DNA from: Pseudomonas alloputida
Lineage (GTDB): Bacteria > Pseudomonadota > Gammaproteobacteria > Pseudomonadales > Pseudomonadaceae
DNA length: 64,000 nt
NCBI RefSeq assembly: GCF_021283545.2
Contig: NZ_CP128540.1
Span: 4,499,501-4,563,500 of the forward strand
Direction: 5' to 3'
The notes under the pieces are model-generated. The model worked only from the letters and a program-made list of their open reading frames with translations. It had not been told where the DNA came from and did no database searches. This document shows, one piece after another, positions 17,153 through 26,903 of this stretch (the first letter of the stretch is position 1; every line of letters starts with the position of its first letter). A program made the position numbers and the translations under genes.

Positions 17153-18391
17153 ATGCGTCTGTTTCATACCTCCGACTGGCACCTGGGCCAAAGCCTGCAC
17201 GGCCAGGAACGCGACTTCGAACACGCCTGCTTCCTCGACTGGCTGCTCGGCCAACTGCGCCTGCGCCAGCCGGATGCGCTGCTGATTGCGGGCGACATCT
17301 TCGACACCGTCAACCCGCCCGTCAAAGCCCAGGAACGCCTCTACGACTTCATCGTCCAGGCCCACGAGCAACAGCCCAAGCTGGACATCGTGATGATTGC
17401 CGGCAACCACGACTCCGGTTCGCGCATCGAGCTGCCGGCCGCACTCATGCGCCGCCTGCGCACCCATGCGTTGGGCCGTGTGCACTGGCTGGACGAGGGC
17501 CAGCTGGATGCCGAACGCCTGTTGATTCCGCTGACCAACGGCCGTGGCAAGGTGGCCGCCTGGTGCCTGGCCCTGCCGTTCCTGCGCCCGGCCGAAGTGA
17601 CCGGCCCGCAGCTGGGTGACGACTACCTGCAAGGCATCACCCAGGTGCATCAGCAACTGATCGCCGCCGCCCTGAAGAAACGCAAGAAAGACCAGGCGCT
17701 GATCGCCATCAGCCACGCGCACATGGCCGGTGGCGCGGTATCGGAAGACTCCGAACGCAGCCTGATCATCGGCAACGCCGAGGCGCTGCCGGCCAAGCTG
17801 TTCGACAAGGCTATCAGCTACGTCGCCCTGGGCCATCTGCACAAGCCGCAGAAGGTCAACCGCGAAGAGCGCATCCGCTACAGCGGCTCGCCAATCCCGC
17901 TGTCGTTCGCCGAAATCAACTACCCGCACCAGGTCCTGGAAGTGGAGTTGGACGGTAACGGCCTGGTCAGCGTCGAGCCACGCCCCGTACCACGCGCCGT
18001 GGCCCTGCAACGGGTGGGCCCGGCACCGCTGGGCGAGCTGTTGCAGCAACTGGCCGACCTGCCCGTGGTCGACCTGCTTGAAGACCCCAACCGCCAGCCC
18101 TGGCTGGAGGTGCGGGTGTTGCTCGACGAGCCGCAACCCGACCTGCGCCAGCAGATCGAAACCGCGCTTGAAGGCAAGGCGGTACGGCTGATTCGTATCA
18201 GCGCCGAGTACGCCGGCCGCAACAACGCCGAAGACGATGACCTGGCCTTTGTCGAACTGGCCCAGATGACCCCGCAAGACCTGTTCAGCCGCGCCTGGGA
18301 ACAAGCCTACGGCAACCCCGCCGACGATCAGGCGCTGGCCGACTTCGCCCTGCTGTTGCAGGACGTGCAGCAGGAAGAGGAACAGCCATGA
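17153..18391 (+). CDS. sbcD: Exonuclease SbcCD, subunit D
   Basis: A 412-aa Mre11-type nuclease. Phosphoesterase motifs appear in order: HTSDWHLGQ (residues 5-13), AGDIFDTVNPP (about 45), IAGNHDSGSR (84-87 NHD) and a late ISHAHMAGG and ALGHLHKPQ. These bind two Mn ions and cleave DNA ends and hairpins. It works with the SbcC ATPase, whose gene follows with an ATGA overlap (18388-18391), to open hairpins at palindromes and trim blocked ends. The start is ATG 17153, preceded by AACAGG; the length is typical of the family (E. coli about 400). Confidence 0.95.
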   Translation: MRLFHTSDWHLGQSLHGQERDFEHACFLDWLLGQLRLRQPDALLIAGDIFDTVNPPVKAQERLYDFIVQAHEQQPKLDIVMIAGNHDSGSRIELPAALMRRLRTHALGRVHWLDEGQLDAERLLIPLTNGRGKVAAWCLALPFLRPAEVTGPQLGDDYLQGITQVHQQLIAAALKKRKKDQALIAISHAHMAGGAVSEDSERSLIIGNAEALPAKLFDKAISYVALGHLHKPQKVNREERIRYSGSPIPLSFAEINYPHQVLEVELDGNGLVSVEPRPVPRAVALQRVGPAPLGELLQQLADLPVVDLLEDPNRQPWLEVRVLLDEPQPDLRQQIETALEGKAVRLIRISAEYAGRNNAEDDDLAFVELAQMTPQDLFSRAWEQAYGNPADDQALADFALLLQDVQQEEEQP

Positions 18392-21300
18392 AGATTCTCG
18401 CCATCCGCCTGAAGAACCTGGCATCGCTGGCCGGCCCGATCGACATCGATTTCACCGCAGAACCCTTGGCCAGCGCTGGCCTGTTCGCCATCACCGGGCC
18501 TACCGGTGCCGGCAAGAGCACCCTGCTTGACGCCCTGTGCCTGGCGCTGTTCGGCACCGTGCCGCGCCTCAATGCCATTGGCCGTGAGGCCAAGGTGCCG
18601 GATGCCGACGGCGACATCCCCACCTCCGACCCGCGCAACCTGCTGCGCCGTGGCACCGGCAGCGGTTTTGCCGAGGTCGATTTCGTCGGCATCGACGGCC
18701 GCCGCTACCGCGCCCGCTGGGAAGCCAACCGCGCCCGCGACAAGGCCAACGGCAAACTGCAGCACAGCCGTCAAAGCTTCTACGACCTCGACAGCGAGCA
18801 AGTGCTCGGCAGTGGCAAGAACGAATACAAGCAACTGGTCGAAGCCCGTCTGGGCCTGAACTTCGAACAGTTCACCCGTGCGGTGATGCTGGCCCAGAGC
18901 GAGTTCGGCGCGTTCCTCAAGGCCGACGACAAAGACCGTAGCGAGTTGCTGGAAAAGCTCACCAACACCGCGATCTACACCCGCCTGGGCCAGCGTGCCT
19001 TCAGCAAGGCGCGCGAAGCCGGCGAGGCGCACAACGCCCTGAAAGAACGCGCCAGCCATCTACTGCCGATGGCTGCCGAGGCCCGTGCCGAGCTCGACCA
19101 GCGCCTGGAGCAGGCGCAACAGCAGTTCAAGGCCGACCAGGCCGGCGAGCGCCAGCTGGAGCAGCAACGCAACTGGCTGAATGAACAACGCCAGCTTCAG
19201 GCCCAACACACCGAAGCCGGCACCACGCTGCAGGCCGCCGAACTGGACTGGCAACAGCTGGCCGAACCACGCCTGGACCTGGCACGCCTGGAGCGCCTGG
19301 CCCCACAGCGTCACCAGTTCCACCGCCGACAGGCCCTGAGCGCACAGCTGGCGCCAGTGGCCGCGAAAATTGCCGAACAGCAACAGCAGCAAGCCGAACT
19401 GCAGGTGCGCACCCGCGAACTCGAACAGGCGCTGGACACTGCGCGCCAAGCGCTTGCCGACCGCCAGGCCGAGCACGGCGAGAATGCGCCGCGCCTGCGC
19501 CAGGCCTTTGCCGCTCAGGATACGCTGGCACGCCTGGACCAGGAGCTGGCCGCCCAGCGCAGCATCAGCCAGCAGGCGCAACAGCAGGTTGCTGACGGCC
19601 AGCAGCAACTGCAGCAGCTGGAAGACAACCAGCAGCGCAGCGTGCAACAACTGGCGCTGATCGACACCGCGCTTGCCGACAGCCAGCACCTGGCGGGCCT
19701 GGCCAATGCCTGGCACGCCTACCTGCCGCAACTGAAGCAGGTGATGCTGATCGGTGGCCGGCTGACCAAGGGCCGAGAAGAGCTACCCGGCCTGCAGGCC
19801 CAGGCCAGCCAGGCCAATGCGCGCTTGCAGGCCGAGCGCGACGCCTACGACCTGTTGTTCCGTGAAGCCAAGGCCGAACCCCAGGCCCTGGCCGAGCAGA
19901 TCGACCTGCTCGGCGGCATGTTGCAGGACAACCGCAAACAGCAGCGCGCCGTAGAGGAAATGTCACGCCTGCACGGCCGTGAACAGGAGCTGCGCCAGCA
20001 GCTGGATGCCCTGCGCGAACGGCAGCAGCAGGCCATGCTGCAACGCCAGCAACTGATTACCGAAGGCACCGCCGCCAAGGCCGAGCTGGAGGCCGCCGAA
20101 CAGGCGTTGACGCTCACCCGTCAACTGCTGGAACGCCAACGCCTGGCACGCAACACCAGCGTCGAAGAACTGCGTAACCAACTGCGTGACGGCGAACCCT
20201 GCCCGGTCTGTGGCAGCGCCGAACACCCCTTCCATCAGCCAGAAGCGCTGCTGCAGAGCCTGGGCCGCCATGACCAGGCCGAAGAGCACGCCGCCCAGAA
20301 GCAGGTCGAGACGCTCAACAGCAAGCTGGTGGAGCTGCGTACCCAGCTGGGTGTGGTCAATGCCCAGCTCAAGGACTTCCAGCAACAGCAGCAGCGACTG
20401 GGCGAACAGTTGCAACCGCTGGTGGCTCAGGTACAGGCACACAGCCTGTGGCCAGCCCTCGCCCCGCAGGACGACAAGGCCCGTAGCGCCTGGCTCGACA
20501 GCCAGCTGCGTCGCCTGGATGAAGAAATCAGCCAGGACGAGAAACGCCAGAGCGCCCTGCTCGCCCTGCAACGGGACGCGGCCCGCCTCAACCAGCAATT
20601 GCAGGCTGCCCACGACGCCCAACAACAGGCCCAGCGCCACCTGGAGCAACAGCACCAAGCCCTGGCCAACGACGAGCAGCTGTTGCAGCAAGGCCTGAAC
20701 GACCTGGCCGGCGTACTACCAGAGGAAGCGCTCAAGGCCCTCAACGACGACCCGGCCAATGCCTTCCTCGCCCTCGACCAGCAGATTGCCCAGCGCCTGC
20801 AGCAACTGGAACAGCGCAAGGACGAACTGGAAGAGCAGCAAGCCCGCCAAACCCAGCTGGACAAGCTGCGTGACCAACAGCAGGCGCGCGTGCAAGGCCA
20901 GCAGCAGTTACAGCAGAAACTGGCCGCCCTCGACGAGCAACGCCAGCAAGCCCTGGCCTCACTCGCCGAACTGCTCGGCGAACATGCCAGCGCCGAAGCC
21001 TGGCAGCAGCACATGGACACCGCGCTGGAGCACGCCCGCACCCTTGACGCCGACACCGCCCAGCGCCTGCAAGATCTGCGCACCCAAGGCGTGCAACTGG
21101 CCAGCGAGCTCAAGGCCAATACCCAGCAACAACAGGCACTGGATGCCGAATGCCAACAGTTGCAGGCCCAGATCGCCCAGTGGCGCAGCGAGCATCCGGA
21201 ACTGGACGATGCCGGCCTCGATCGCCTGCTGGCCATGGATGACGCGCAAGTCAATGAATTGCGCCAGCGTTTGCAAGGCGCGGAAAAAGCCATCGAGCAG

Positions 21301-22032
21301 GGCCGCGTCCTGCTGCAGGAGCGCGAACAGCGCCTGCAGCATCACGCGGCACAGATGACCGTGGACACCACGGTCCAAGCCCTGGAGCAAGCCTTGGCCG
21401 AACTGCGCGAACGCCTGGCAAACCACGAGCAGCAATGCGCCGAATTGCGTGCACAACAGGCCGACGACCAGCGCCGCCAGCAGGCCCACCAGGCGCTGGC
21501 GGCAGAAATCGAACAGGCCCACCAGCAGTGGCAACGCTGGGCCCGCCTCAATGCCCTGATCGGTTCGGCCTCCGGTGATGTGTTCCGCAAGATCGCCCAA
21601 GGCTACAACCTTGACCTGCTGCTGCACCACGCCAACGCCCAGCTACGTCAGCTGGCCCGTCGCTACCGCCTCAAGCGCGGCGGCAGCGCCCTGGGCCTGC
21701 TGGTGCTGGACACCGAGATGGGCGACGAACTGCGTTCGGTGCACTCGTTGTCGGGCGGGGAAACCTTCCTGGTGTCGCTGGCCCTGGCCCTGGGCCTGGC
21801 GTCGATGGCGTCCAGCACCTTGCGTATCGAGTCGCTGTTCATCGACGAAGGTTTCGGCAGCCTCGACCCCGAGTCGCTGCAACTGGCAATGGACGCCCTC
21901 GACGGCTTGCAAGCCCAGGGTCGCAAAGTGGCGGTGATCTCCCACGTACAGGAAATGCACGAGCGCATCCCGGTGCAGATCCAGGTGCGGCGCCAGGGTA
22001 ATGGCCTCAGTGACGTGGAGGTGTGCGGGTGA
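18388..22032 (+). CDS. sbcC: Exonuclease SbcCD, subunit C (Rad50-like ATPase)
   Basis: A 1214-aa SMC-type ATPase, longer than the E. coli protein (about 1050). Walker A is ITGPTGAGKSTLLD (about residues 35-48). Two very Gln-rich coiled-coil arms flank the zinc hook CPVC at about residue 604 (DGEPCPVCGSAEHPFH). The ABC signature is LSGGETFLVSLALALG near 1120 and Walker B is LFIDEGFGSLDPES near 1150. ATP binding clamps DNA and gates the SbcD nuclease. The extra length lies in the coiled coils. It overlaps the sbcD stop and the following transferase start. Confidence 0.95.
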   Translation: MKILAIRLKNLASLAGPIDIDFTAEPLASAGLFAITGPTGAGKSTLLDALCLALFGTVPRLNAIGREAKVPDADGDIPTSDPRNLLRRGTGSGFAEVDFVGIDGRRYRARWEANRARDKANGKLQHSRQSFYDLDSEQVLGSGKNEYKQLVEARLGLNFEQFTRAVMLAQSEFGAFLKADDKDRSELLEKLTNTAIYTRLGQRAFSKAREAGEAHNALKERASHLLPMAAEARAELDQRLEQAQQQFKADQAGERQLEQQRNWLNEQRQLQAQHTEAGTTLQAAELDWQQLAEPRLDLARLERLAPQRHQFHRRQALSAQLAPVAAKIAEQQQQQAELQVRTRELEQALDTARQALADRQAEHGENAPRLRQAFAAQDTLARLDQELAAQRSISQQAQQQVADGQQQLQQLEDNQQRSVQQLALIDTALADSQHLAGLANAWHAYLPQLKQVMLIGGRLTKGREELPGLQAQASQANARLQAERDAYDLLFREAKAEPQALAEQIDLLGGMLQDNRKQQRAVEEMSRLHGREQELRQQLDALRERQQQAMLQRQQLITEGTAAKAELEAAEQALTLTRQLLERQRLARNTSVEELRNQLRDGEPCPVCGSAEHPFHQPEALLQSLGRHDQAEEHAAQKQVETLNSKLVELRTQLGVVNAQLKDFQQQQQRLGEQLQPLVAQVQAHSLWPALAPQDDKARSAWLDSQLRRLDEEISQDEKRQSALLALQRDAARLNQQLQAAHDAQQQAQRHLEQQHQALANDEQLLQQGLNDLAGVLPEEALKALNDDPANAFLALDQQIAQRLQQLEQRKDELEEQQARQTQLDKLRDQQQARVQGQQQLQQKLAALDEQRQQALASLAELLGEHASAEAWQQHMDTALEHARTLDADTAQRLQDLRTQGVQLASELKANTQQQQALDAECQQLQAQIAQWRSEHPELDDAGLDRLLAMDDAQVNELRQRLQGAEKAIEQGRVLLQEREQRLQHHAAQMTVDTTVQALEQALAELRERLANHEQQCAELRAQQADDQRRQQAHQALAAEIEQAHQQWQRWARLNALIGSASGDVFRKIAQGYNLDLLLHHANAQLRQLARRYRLKRGGSALGLLVLDTEMGDELRSVHSLSGGETFLVSLALALGLASMASSTLRIESLFIDEGFGSLDPESLQLAMDALDGLQAQGRKVAVISHVQEMHERIPVQIQVRRQGNGLSDVEVCG

Positions 22033-22622
22033 TCCTCTACTCGTTCCGCCGCTGCCCGTGGGCCATGCGTGCGCGCCTGGCCCTGCGCTATGCCGGCTGC
22101 GAGGTGGAAATCTGCGAGGTGGCGATGAAGAACAAGCCGGCAGAGCTGCTGGCCTTGTCGCCCAAGGGCACGGTACCGGTGCTGGACACCGGTGCCGAGG
22201 TACTGGAAGAGAGCCTGGACATCATGCGCTGGGCGCTGACGCAAAACGACCCGCAGGATTGGAGGCTACAGGCCAACCCTGCGGCTGCGCAGCAGGCTGA
22301 AACGCTGATTGCGCGCAATGACACCACGTTCAAGGCGCACGTGAACCTGTACAAGTATGCCGAACGTTACCCGGAGCATTCCCGCGAGCATTACCGCCAG
22401 CAGGCCGAGGCCTGGCTGGCGGAGCTCGAAGGCTTGCTGGCGGGGCGGGCTTACCTGCTGGCCGACCACCCGAGCATGGCCGATGCCGCGTTGCTGCCCC
22501 TGATGCGCCAGTTTGCCGGGGTCGAACCGCAGTGGTTCGCCGAGGCGGCTTATCCGCGTGTGCGGAGCTGGCTGGAGGGGTGGCTGGCTTCGGAGCTGTT
22601 CAAGGCAATCATGGTCCGCTGA
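22029..22622 (+). CDS. Glutathione S-transferase-family protein
   Basis: A 197-aa protein with a thioredoxin-fold N-terminus MILYSFRRCPWAMRARLALR. The CPWA tetrapeptide (Cys near residue 9) is a CPxA-type active site, so a thiol-transferase or glutaredoxin-like GST (omega/beta type) is likelier than a Tyr/Ser GST. The motif GTVPVLDTGAEVLEESLDIM is the glutathione-binding cis-Pro and ES region. GTG 22029 is chosen because GGAGG lies 7-8 bases upstream and the codon overlaps the sbcC stop (GTGA); GTG 22023 is closer to the ribosome site. It is probably co-translated with sbcC, but a functional tie is not established. Confidence 0.85.
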   Translation: MILYSFRRCPWAMRARLALRYAGCEVEICEVAMKNKPAELLALSPKGTVPVLDTGAEVLEESLDIMRWALTQNDPQDWRLQANPAAAQQAETLIARNDTTFKAHVNLYKYAERYPEHSREHYRQQAEAWLAELEGLLAGRAYLLADHPSMADAALLPLMRQFAGVEPQWFAEAAYPRVRSWLEGWLASELFKAIMVR

Positions 22623-22649
22623 TTAAACATCGGGCTGCACATGGGTCCG

Positions 22650-22734
22650 TGTGGGAGCGGGCATGCCCGCGAAGCGGGCACCGCGGTGGATGGCACCGGC
22701 TCTGCCGGTGTTCGCGGGCATGCCCGCTCCCACA
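22650..22734. repeat. REP pair (inverted)
   Basis: GTGGGAGCGGGCATGCCCGC near 22651 and its reverse complement near 22715-22733 form a long imperfect palindrome with a small hairpin (ACCGGCTCTGCCGGT) between them. It lies between two converging genes and may act as a bidirectional 3'-end structure. Confidence 0.88.
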
Positions 22735-22754
22735 AGGACCTCACACAAGCCAGA

Positions 22755-22931
22755 TCAGTGGTGGTGCTTGCCACTCAGGGCCGCATGGAAATTGGCGCTC
22801 TGGCGCAGGTACTGCTCGGTGTAGCTGTGGGTGGCAGAAGCCTTGCTGCTGTCGGCATGGGCATGCGCTGGCAGTACGACCGATGCGGAAATGGCGGATG
22901 CGGCAATAACCGGGAAGAGATTGAAGTTCAT
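22755..22931 (-). CDS. Small exported protein, 58 aa
   Basis: An ORF of 59 codons including stop. It begins MNFNLFPVIAASAISASVVL and continues PAHAHADSSK, a textbook signal peptide with a likely cut after AHA near residue 24-26. The remaining 30-odd residues are polar (SYTEQYLRQSANFHAALSG) and end in Lys-His-His-His. A GAGG ribosome site lies about ten bases upstream. Codon use is like that of the neighbours. The mature product would be a periplasmic peptide of about 32-34 residues with a possible metal-binding His end. I do not recognise a family. Short length makes it easily missed by automatic annotation. Confidence 0.7.
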   Translation of the reverse strand: MNFNLFPVIAASAISASVVLPAHAHADSSKASATHSYTEQYLRQSANFHAALSGKHHH

Positions 22932-23053
22932 CTGGGCTTACCTCGACGGCGGTGGTTTGACGGTGGCCCTTTTGGGCCTTGGGTCAAACTTACGCCGCCG
23001 AGGCCGCACGCAAAAATTCATTGCAGCAGTACCGATTATCACGCTGATCGATA

Positions 23054-24184
23054 TCACTCGATGAACTTGAGGTCCGAGGGTGCATCCTGCTTCAGCGTCT
23101 GCACCGTCTCCAGCAGCTTGCCACTGCGCGGATCGCGACGTATCACCACGATCTGGTTGCTCTTCTGGTTGGCCACCAGCAGGAAGTTGTCACTCGGGTC
23201 CAGGGCAAACTCCCGAGGGTGATCACCTTCTGCCGGGCGACGCTGCAGGAACGTCAACTGGCCGTCCTGCTTGCCCACGCTGAACGCCACAATTTCATTG
23301 GCCGTGCCACGGTTGCTCACGTACAGGAAGCGCCCGTCCGCCGACAGGTGCAAGCCACCTGCTGCCTTCGCTGCGGCCTCCTGGCGCTCGGTCAGGGGTA
23401 AGCGCTGGCGTTCAACCAGGTTGCCGTCCTGCACATCGAACATCACCACCTCGGCGTTCATTTCCAGGGTGAGGTAGGCGTGCCGGCCCTTGGCGTCGAA
23501 CAGCAAGTGACGCGGACCGCTGCCCGGCGGCAAGGCCACGGACGCAGGTATCGCCGCTGTCAGCGGGTGGTCCGCACTGGCACCGTCGTAGCGGTAGATG
23601 AACACCTTGTCGGCACCCAGGTCGCTGGCATACAGGTGCTGGCCATCCGGCGACAGCACCAGCGAATGCACGTGGGCACCGGCCTGGCGCTCAGGGTTGA
23701 CCCCACTCGCCTTATGCCGGGCCTGTTGCACCACGGGCTTGAGCGTGCCGTCCTTGGCCACCGGGATCACCACCAGGCTGCCACCGGGGTCGGGGTTGAC
23801 CGCGTAGTTGGCCACGAACAGGTAGCGCTGGTCACGGCTGAGGCTGGCGTGGGTGGGCTCGTCGCCCTGGGTGACCACTTGGTTGAGCGGCTTGATTTCG
23901 CCTTTGCTGCTGATGCTGAAACTGCTGGCATGGCCCTGCGGGGTCTCATTCACCGCGAACAGCTGACGCTGGTCGGCCGACAGCACCAGCCACGAAGGGC
24001 TGACGCTTTTCACCACCTGCAGAGGTGTGGGGCCGATTTGGCCGGCCTTGTCGTCGAAATGGTAGCGGTAGATACCCTGGCTGGCGCCATCGGTGTAGCT
24101 GCCCACCAGCAAGGTGGCAGCGTGGGCAGAGATTGTCAGGCTCATCAGGCTAGCGGTCAGCAGGCTCGTCCAGGTCCGGTTCAT
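23054..24184 (-). CDS. Periplasmic lactonase-type seven-bladed beta-propeller
   Basis: A 376-aa protein from ATG 24184 with a signal peptide (MNRTWTSLLTASLMSLTISA, HAA cut). The mature part matches the YbhE/6-phosphogluconolactonase-like propeller family: LVGSYTDGASQGIYRY at the start, repeated blades such as LVLSADQRQLFAVNE, LSPDGQHLYASDLGADKV and GSGPRHLLFDAKGRHAYLT, ending FLLVANQKSNQIVVIRRD. Family members hydrolyse sugar lactones; this one is predicted to be exported, so it may act on an external lactone rather than in the pentose phosphate pathway. ATG codons at 24193 and 24196 are alternatives. The start overlaps the preceding gene by about 35 bp. Confidence 0.82.
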   Translation of the reverse strand: MNRTWTSLLTASLMSLTISAHAATLLVGSYTDGASQGIYRYHFDDKAGQIGPTPLQVVKSVSPSWLVLSADQRQLFAVNETPQGHASSFSISSKGEIKPLNQVVTQGDEPTHASLSRDQRYLFVANYAVNPDPGGSLVVIPVAKDGTLKPVVQQARHKASGVNPERQAGAHVHSLVLSPDGQHLYASDLGADKVFIYRYDGASADHPLTAAIPASVALPPGSGPRHLLFDAKGRHAYLTLEMNAEVVMFDVQDGNLVERQRLPLTERQEAAAKAAGGLHLSADGRFLYVSNRGTANEIVAFSVGKQDGQLTFLQRRPAEGDHPREFALDPSDNFLLVANQKSNQIVVIRRDPRSGKLLETVQTLKQDAPSDLKFIE

Positions 24185-24452
24185 CTTGGTCATCATCCGG
24201 GGCGCGAAAGGCACTCATACAGACTAGCCGATGCGCGCCGTTGGCATCGTCGAGTTGCCACTCGTCTCCGGTGGCGATGGCGGCAGCGATTTGCTCAGGG
24301 GTGAACGACCAGCGACGCAATTGGCGGCCGTCCATGCATTCGACAGTGAGGCCGGCTTCATCAACGGTGAAATCGAAGGCGTGCAGGCCGTCGATCAAAA
24401 GCATATCGCAGGACTGCAGGGCGGTAGCGAGGGGGGACATAGGGGTACCCAT
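24150..24452 (-). CDS. Small acidic protein, DUF5629-like
   Basis: A 100-aa protein, MGTPMSPLATALQSCDMLLI at the start and a very acidic end (APDDDQDEPDLDEPADR). The middle (DGLHAFDFTVDEAGLTVECM, then DGRQLRRWSFTPEQIAAA) resembles the Pseudomonas DUF5629 family as I remember it. No signal peptide or membrane segment. The gene overlaps the lactonase start by about 35 bp, so both are probably translated from one mRNA. ATG 24440 is an alternative start; neither has a strong ribosome site. Function unknown. Confidence 0.65.
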   Translation of the reverse strand: MGTPMSPLATALQSCDMLLIDGLHAFDFTVDEAGLTVECMDGRQLRRWSFTPEQIAAAIATGDEWQLDDANGAHRLVCMSAFRAPDDDQDEPDLDEPADR

Positions 24453-24503
24453 CTGAAATGAGCTGGCAGTATAACCGGGGGGCCGCAATGCGGCCCCCTC
24501 CAA

Positions 24504-26903
24504 TCAATGGGCGAAGATCGACCCACCCTCCTTGCCCACCATCTTCTCAGGCTTGATCAGGAACCGCGCCAATGCCGGTAGCAGCCACAGCGCACCAAAC
24601 ATGTTCCAAAGCAGCATGAAGGTCAGCATCAGGCCCATGTCCGCCTGGAACTTGATCGCCGAGAAGATCCAGGTGCATACACCAATAGCCAGGCACAACC
24701 CGGTGAACAGCACCGCCTTGCCGGTCGAGCGCAGGGTCTGGTAATACGCCTCCTGCAACGGCAAACCGGCACGCAGGAAGCTTTCCAGGCGGCTGTAGAT
24801 ATAGATGCCATAGTCCACGCCAATGCCCACCCCCAACGCCACCACCGGCAAGGTCGCCACTTTCACCCCGATACCCATGTAGGCCATCAGCGCGTTGCCC
24901 AGCACCGAGGTCAGCACCAACGGTAGCACGATGCACAGCGTGGCGGCGAACGAGCGGAAGGTGATCAGGCACATCACGGCCACGCAGATGTACACCAGGA
25001 TCAGGATGGTCAGCTCGGCCGACTTGATCACTTCGTTGGTCGCTGCCTCGATGCCGGCGTTGCCCGCCGCCAGCAGGAACTGCAGGCCTTCCTTGTCATG
25101 GCTGTCGGCAAATGCCTTGGCCACGGCGGTGACGCGCTCCAGCGTTTCAGCCTTGTGGTCATTGAGGAACACCAGCACGGGTGCCAATGAGCAGTCGCCG
25201 TTGTAAAGGCCGTCGGCCCGGGCGATGGAGTTGTTGAGGATGTCCGGGTTGCGCGACAGGGTTTCCCATTTCAGGCTGCCCTCGTTCATGCCCTTGATCA
25301 CCTGTTTGGAAACGGTGACCAGGGAAATCGCCGACTGCACGCCTGGGGTGTTTTCCATGGTCCACATCAGCTCGTCGATCGGCGCCATGGTCGAGTGGAC
25401 CGAGCACTTCTCCGACGGCGTCTTGACCATGATCACCAGCACATCGGAACTGGTCGAGTAGTTGCTGATGATGAAGTTGTTGTCCTGGTTGTAGCGCGAG
25501 TCGGGGCGCAGCTCCGGTGCGCCCTGGTCGAGGTCGCCGATCTTCAGGTTCTGGCTGTACCACAGGCCACCGGCGAAGGCGAGCAGTGCCAGCACCACCG
25601 ACACCGGCGCCACCTTGGCACTGGCGAAGTTCGACAACAGGCGCCAGAACGGGTGCTCGCAGGTTGCGTCTTTCTTGCTGCGCTCGATGGCCTTCTTGCT
25701 GATGCCGACATAGGAGATGGCCACCGGCAACAGGATCAGGTTGGTGAACACGATCACCGCCACGCCGATGGAGGCGCCGATGGCCAGTTCGCGAATCACC
25801 CCGATGTCGATGATCAGCAGGGTAATGAAGCCCACTGCGTCGGCAAGGATGGCGATCATTCCCGGCAGGAACAACTGACGGAACGTGCGCCGGGCAGCGG
25901 TAAGGGCGTTGTCGGCATCACTCGACTGCAGGGCGATGCCGTTGATCTTCTGCACCCCGTGGGAAATGCCGATGGCGAAGATCAGGAACGGCACCAGCAT
26001 CGAATACGGGTCCAGGCCAAAGCCTACCGCATGCATCAGCCCCAGTTGCCAGACCACCGCCACCAGCGTGGTGATGAGCACGGCGACAGTGCTGCGGATG
26101 CACCAGGTGAACCAGTACAACAACACCAAGGTGATCACCAGGGCGACGCCGAAGAACATCGCCACCATCACCAGGCCATCGATCAGGTCACCGACCTTCT
26201 TTGCAAAGCCGACGATGTGGATTTTTACATTGGGGTTCTGCGCCTGGAACTTGTCGCGGATCTTCTCTTCCAGCAGGTGAGAGAACTGCTGGTAGTCCAG
26301 CTTCACCTGTTTGCCCGGGTCCTGCGGGTCGGGGTAGCTCTCCAGCAGCGGCACGTCGACGATGCTGGACTTGAAGTTGTTGCCTACCAGGCGCCCCACC
26401 TGGCCTGACTTGAGCACGTTGTCGCGCAGGGTATCGAGGCTGTCCTGCGACCCGTTGTAGGTGTTAGGGATGACCTCGCCACCGGAAAAACCCTCTTCGG
26501 TGACCTCGCTCCAGCGCACGCTGGGGCTCCACAGTGACTTCAGCCCGGCCCGGTCGACACCGGGGATGTAGAACACCTCGTCATGGATCTGACGCAGGGT
26601 CTCCATGTAGTCCTTGTCGAAGATGTCACCGTTCACCGCCTCCACCGAGATGCGCACGGTGTTGCCGAGGTTGGCCAGGTCGTTGCGGTGCTCCATCATC
26701 TGCTCGATGAACGGATGCTGCAGCGGGATCATCTTCTCGAAGCTGGTGGACGGGCGAATCTGCGTGGCCTGCCAGAACAGGAAAATGCTGACCAGCACGC
26801 ACAGGGCGATGACCACTGGGCGGTTGTTGAAGATCAGGCGTTCGAGCAGCGTGGCTTTATCCTGGTGATGCGGGTGCATGGTAATGCTCTCCCTGCTGGT
26901 CAT
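24504..26903 (-). CDS. RND/MMPL-family exporter
   Basis: A 799-aa membrane protein of the MMPL/'predicted exporter' RND branch: about 12 helices in two halves (each one helix, a large periplasmic loop, five helices). Diagnostic stretches are VGFAKKVGDLIDGLVMVAMF, HGVQKINGIALQSSDADNAL and GVDYGIYIYSRLESFLRAG. The branch exports lipids or other hydrophobic compounds using the proton gradient. The start at 26903 has GGAGG seven bases upstream and forms ATGA with the stop of the upstream YCF48 gene; a second ATG at 26879 also has a fair ribosome site. No membrane-fusion or outer-membrane partner is adjacent. Confidence 0.88.
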   Translation of the reverse strand: MTSRESITMHPHHQDKATLLERLIFNNRPVVIALCVLVSIFLFWQATQIRPSTSFEKMIPLQHPFIEQMMEHRNDLANLGNTVRISVEAVNGDIFDKDYMETLRQIHDEVFYIPGVDRAGLKSLWSPSVRWSEVTEEGFSGGEVIPNTYNGSQDSLDTLRDNVLKSGQVGRLVGNNFKSSIVDVPLLESYPDPQDPGKQVKLDYQQFSHLLEEKIRDKFQAQNPNVKIHIVGFAKKVGDLIDGLVMVAMFFGVALVITLVLLYWFTWCIRSTVAVLITTLVAVVWQLGLMHAVGFGLDPYSMLVPFLIFAIGISHGVQKINGIALQSSDADNALTAARRTFRQLFLPGMIAILADAVGFITLLIIDIGVIRELAIGASIGVAVIVFTNLILLPVAISYVGISKKAIERSKKDATCEHPFWRLLSNFASAKVAPVSVVLALLAFAGGLWYSQNLKIGDLDQGAPELRPDSRYNQDNNFIISNYSTSSDVLVIMVKTPSEKCSVHSTMAPIDELMWTMENTPGVQSAISLVTVSKQVIKGMNEGSLKWETLSRNPDILNNSIARADGLYNGDCSLAPVLVFLNDHKAETLERVTAVAKAFADSHDKEGLQFLLAAGNAGIEAATNEVIKSAELTILILVYICVAVMCLITFRSFAATLCIVLPLVLTSVLGNALMAYMGIGVKVATLPVVALGVGIGVDYGIYIYSRLESFLRAGLPLQEAYYQTLRSTGKAVLFTGLCLAIGVCTWIFSAIKFQADMGLMLTFMLLWNMFGALWLLPALARFLIKPEKMVGKEGGSIFAH

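Noticed and set aside
24150..24214. Longer start of the lactonase-type gene (MPFAPRMMTKM...)
   Set aside because: It would precede the signal peptide with a stretch that has no ribosome site; ATG 24184 gives a normal signal sequence.
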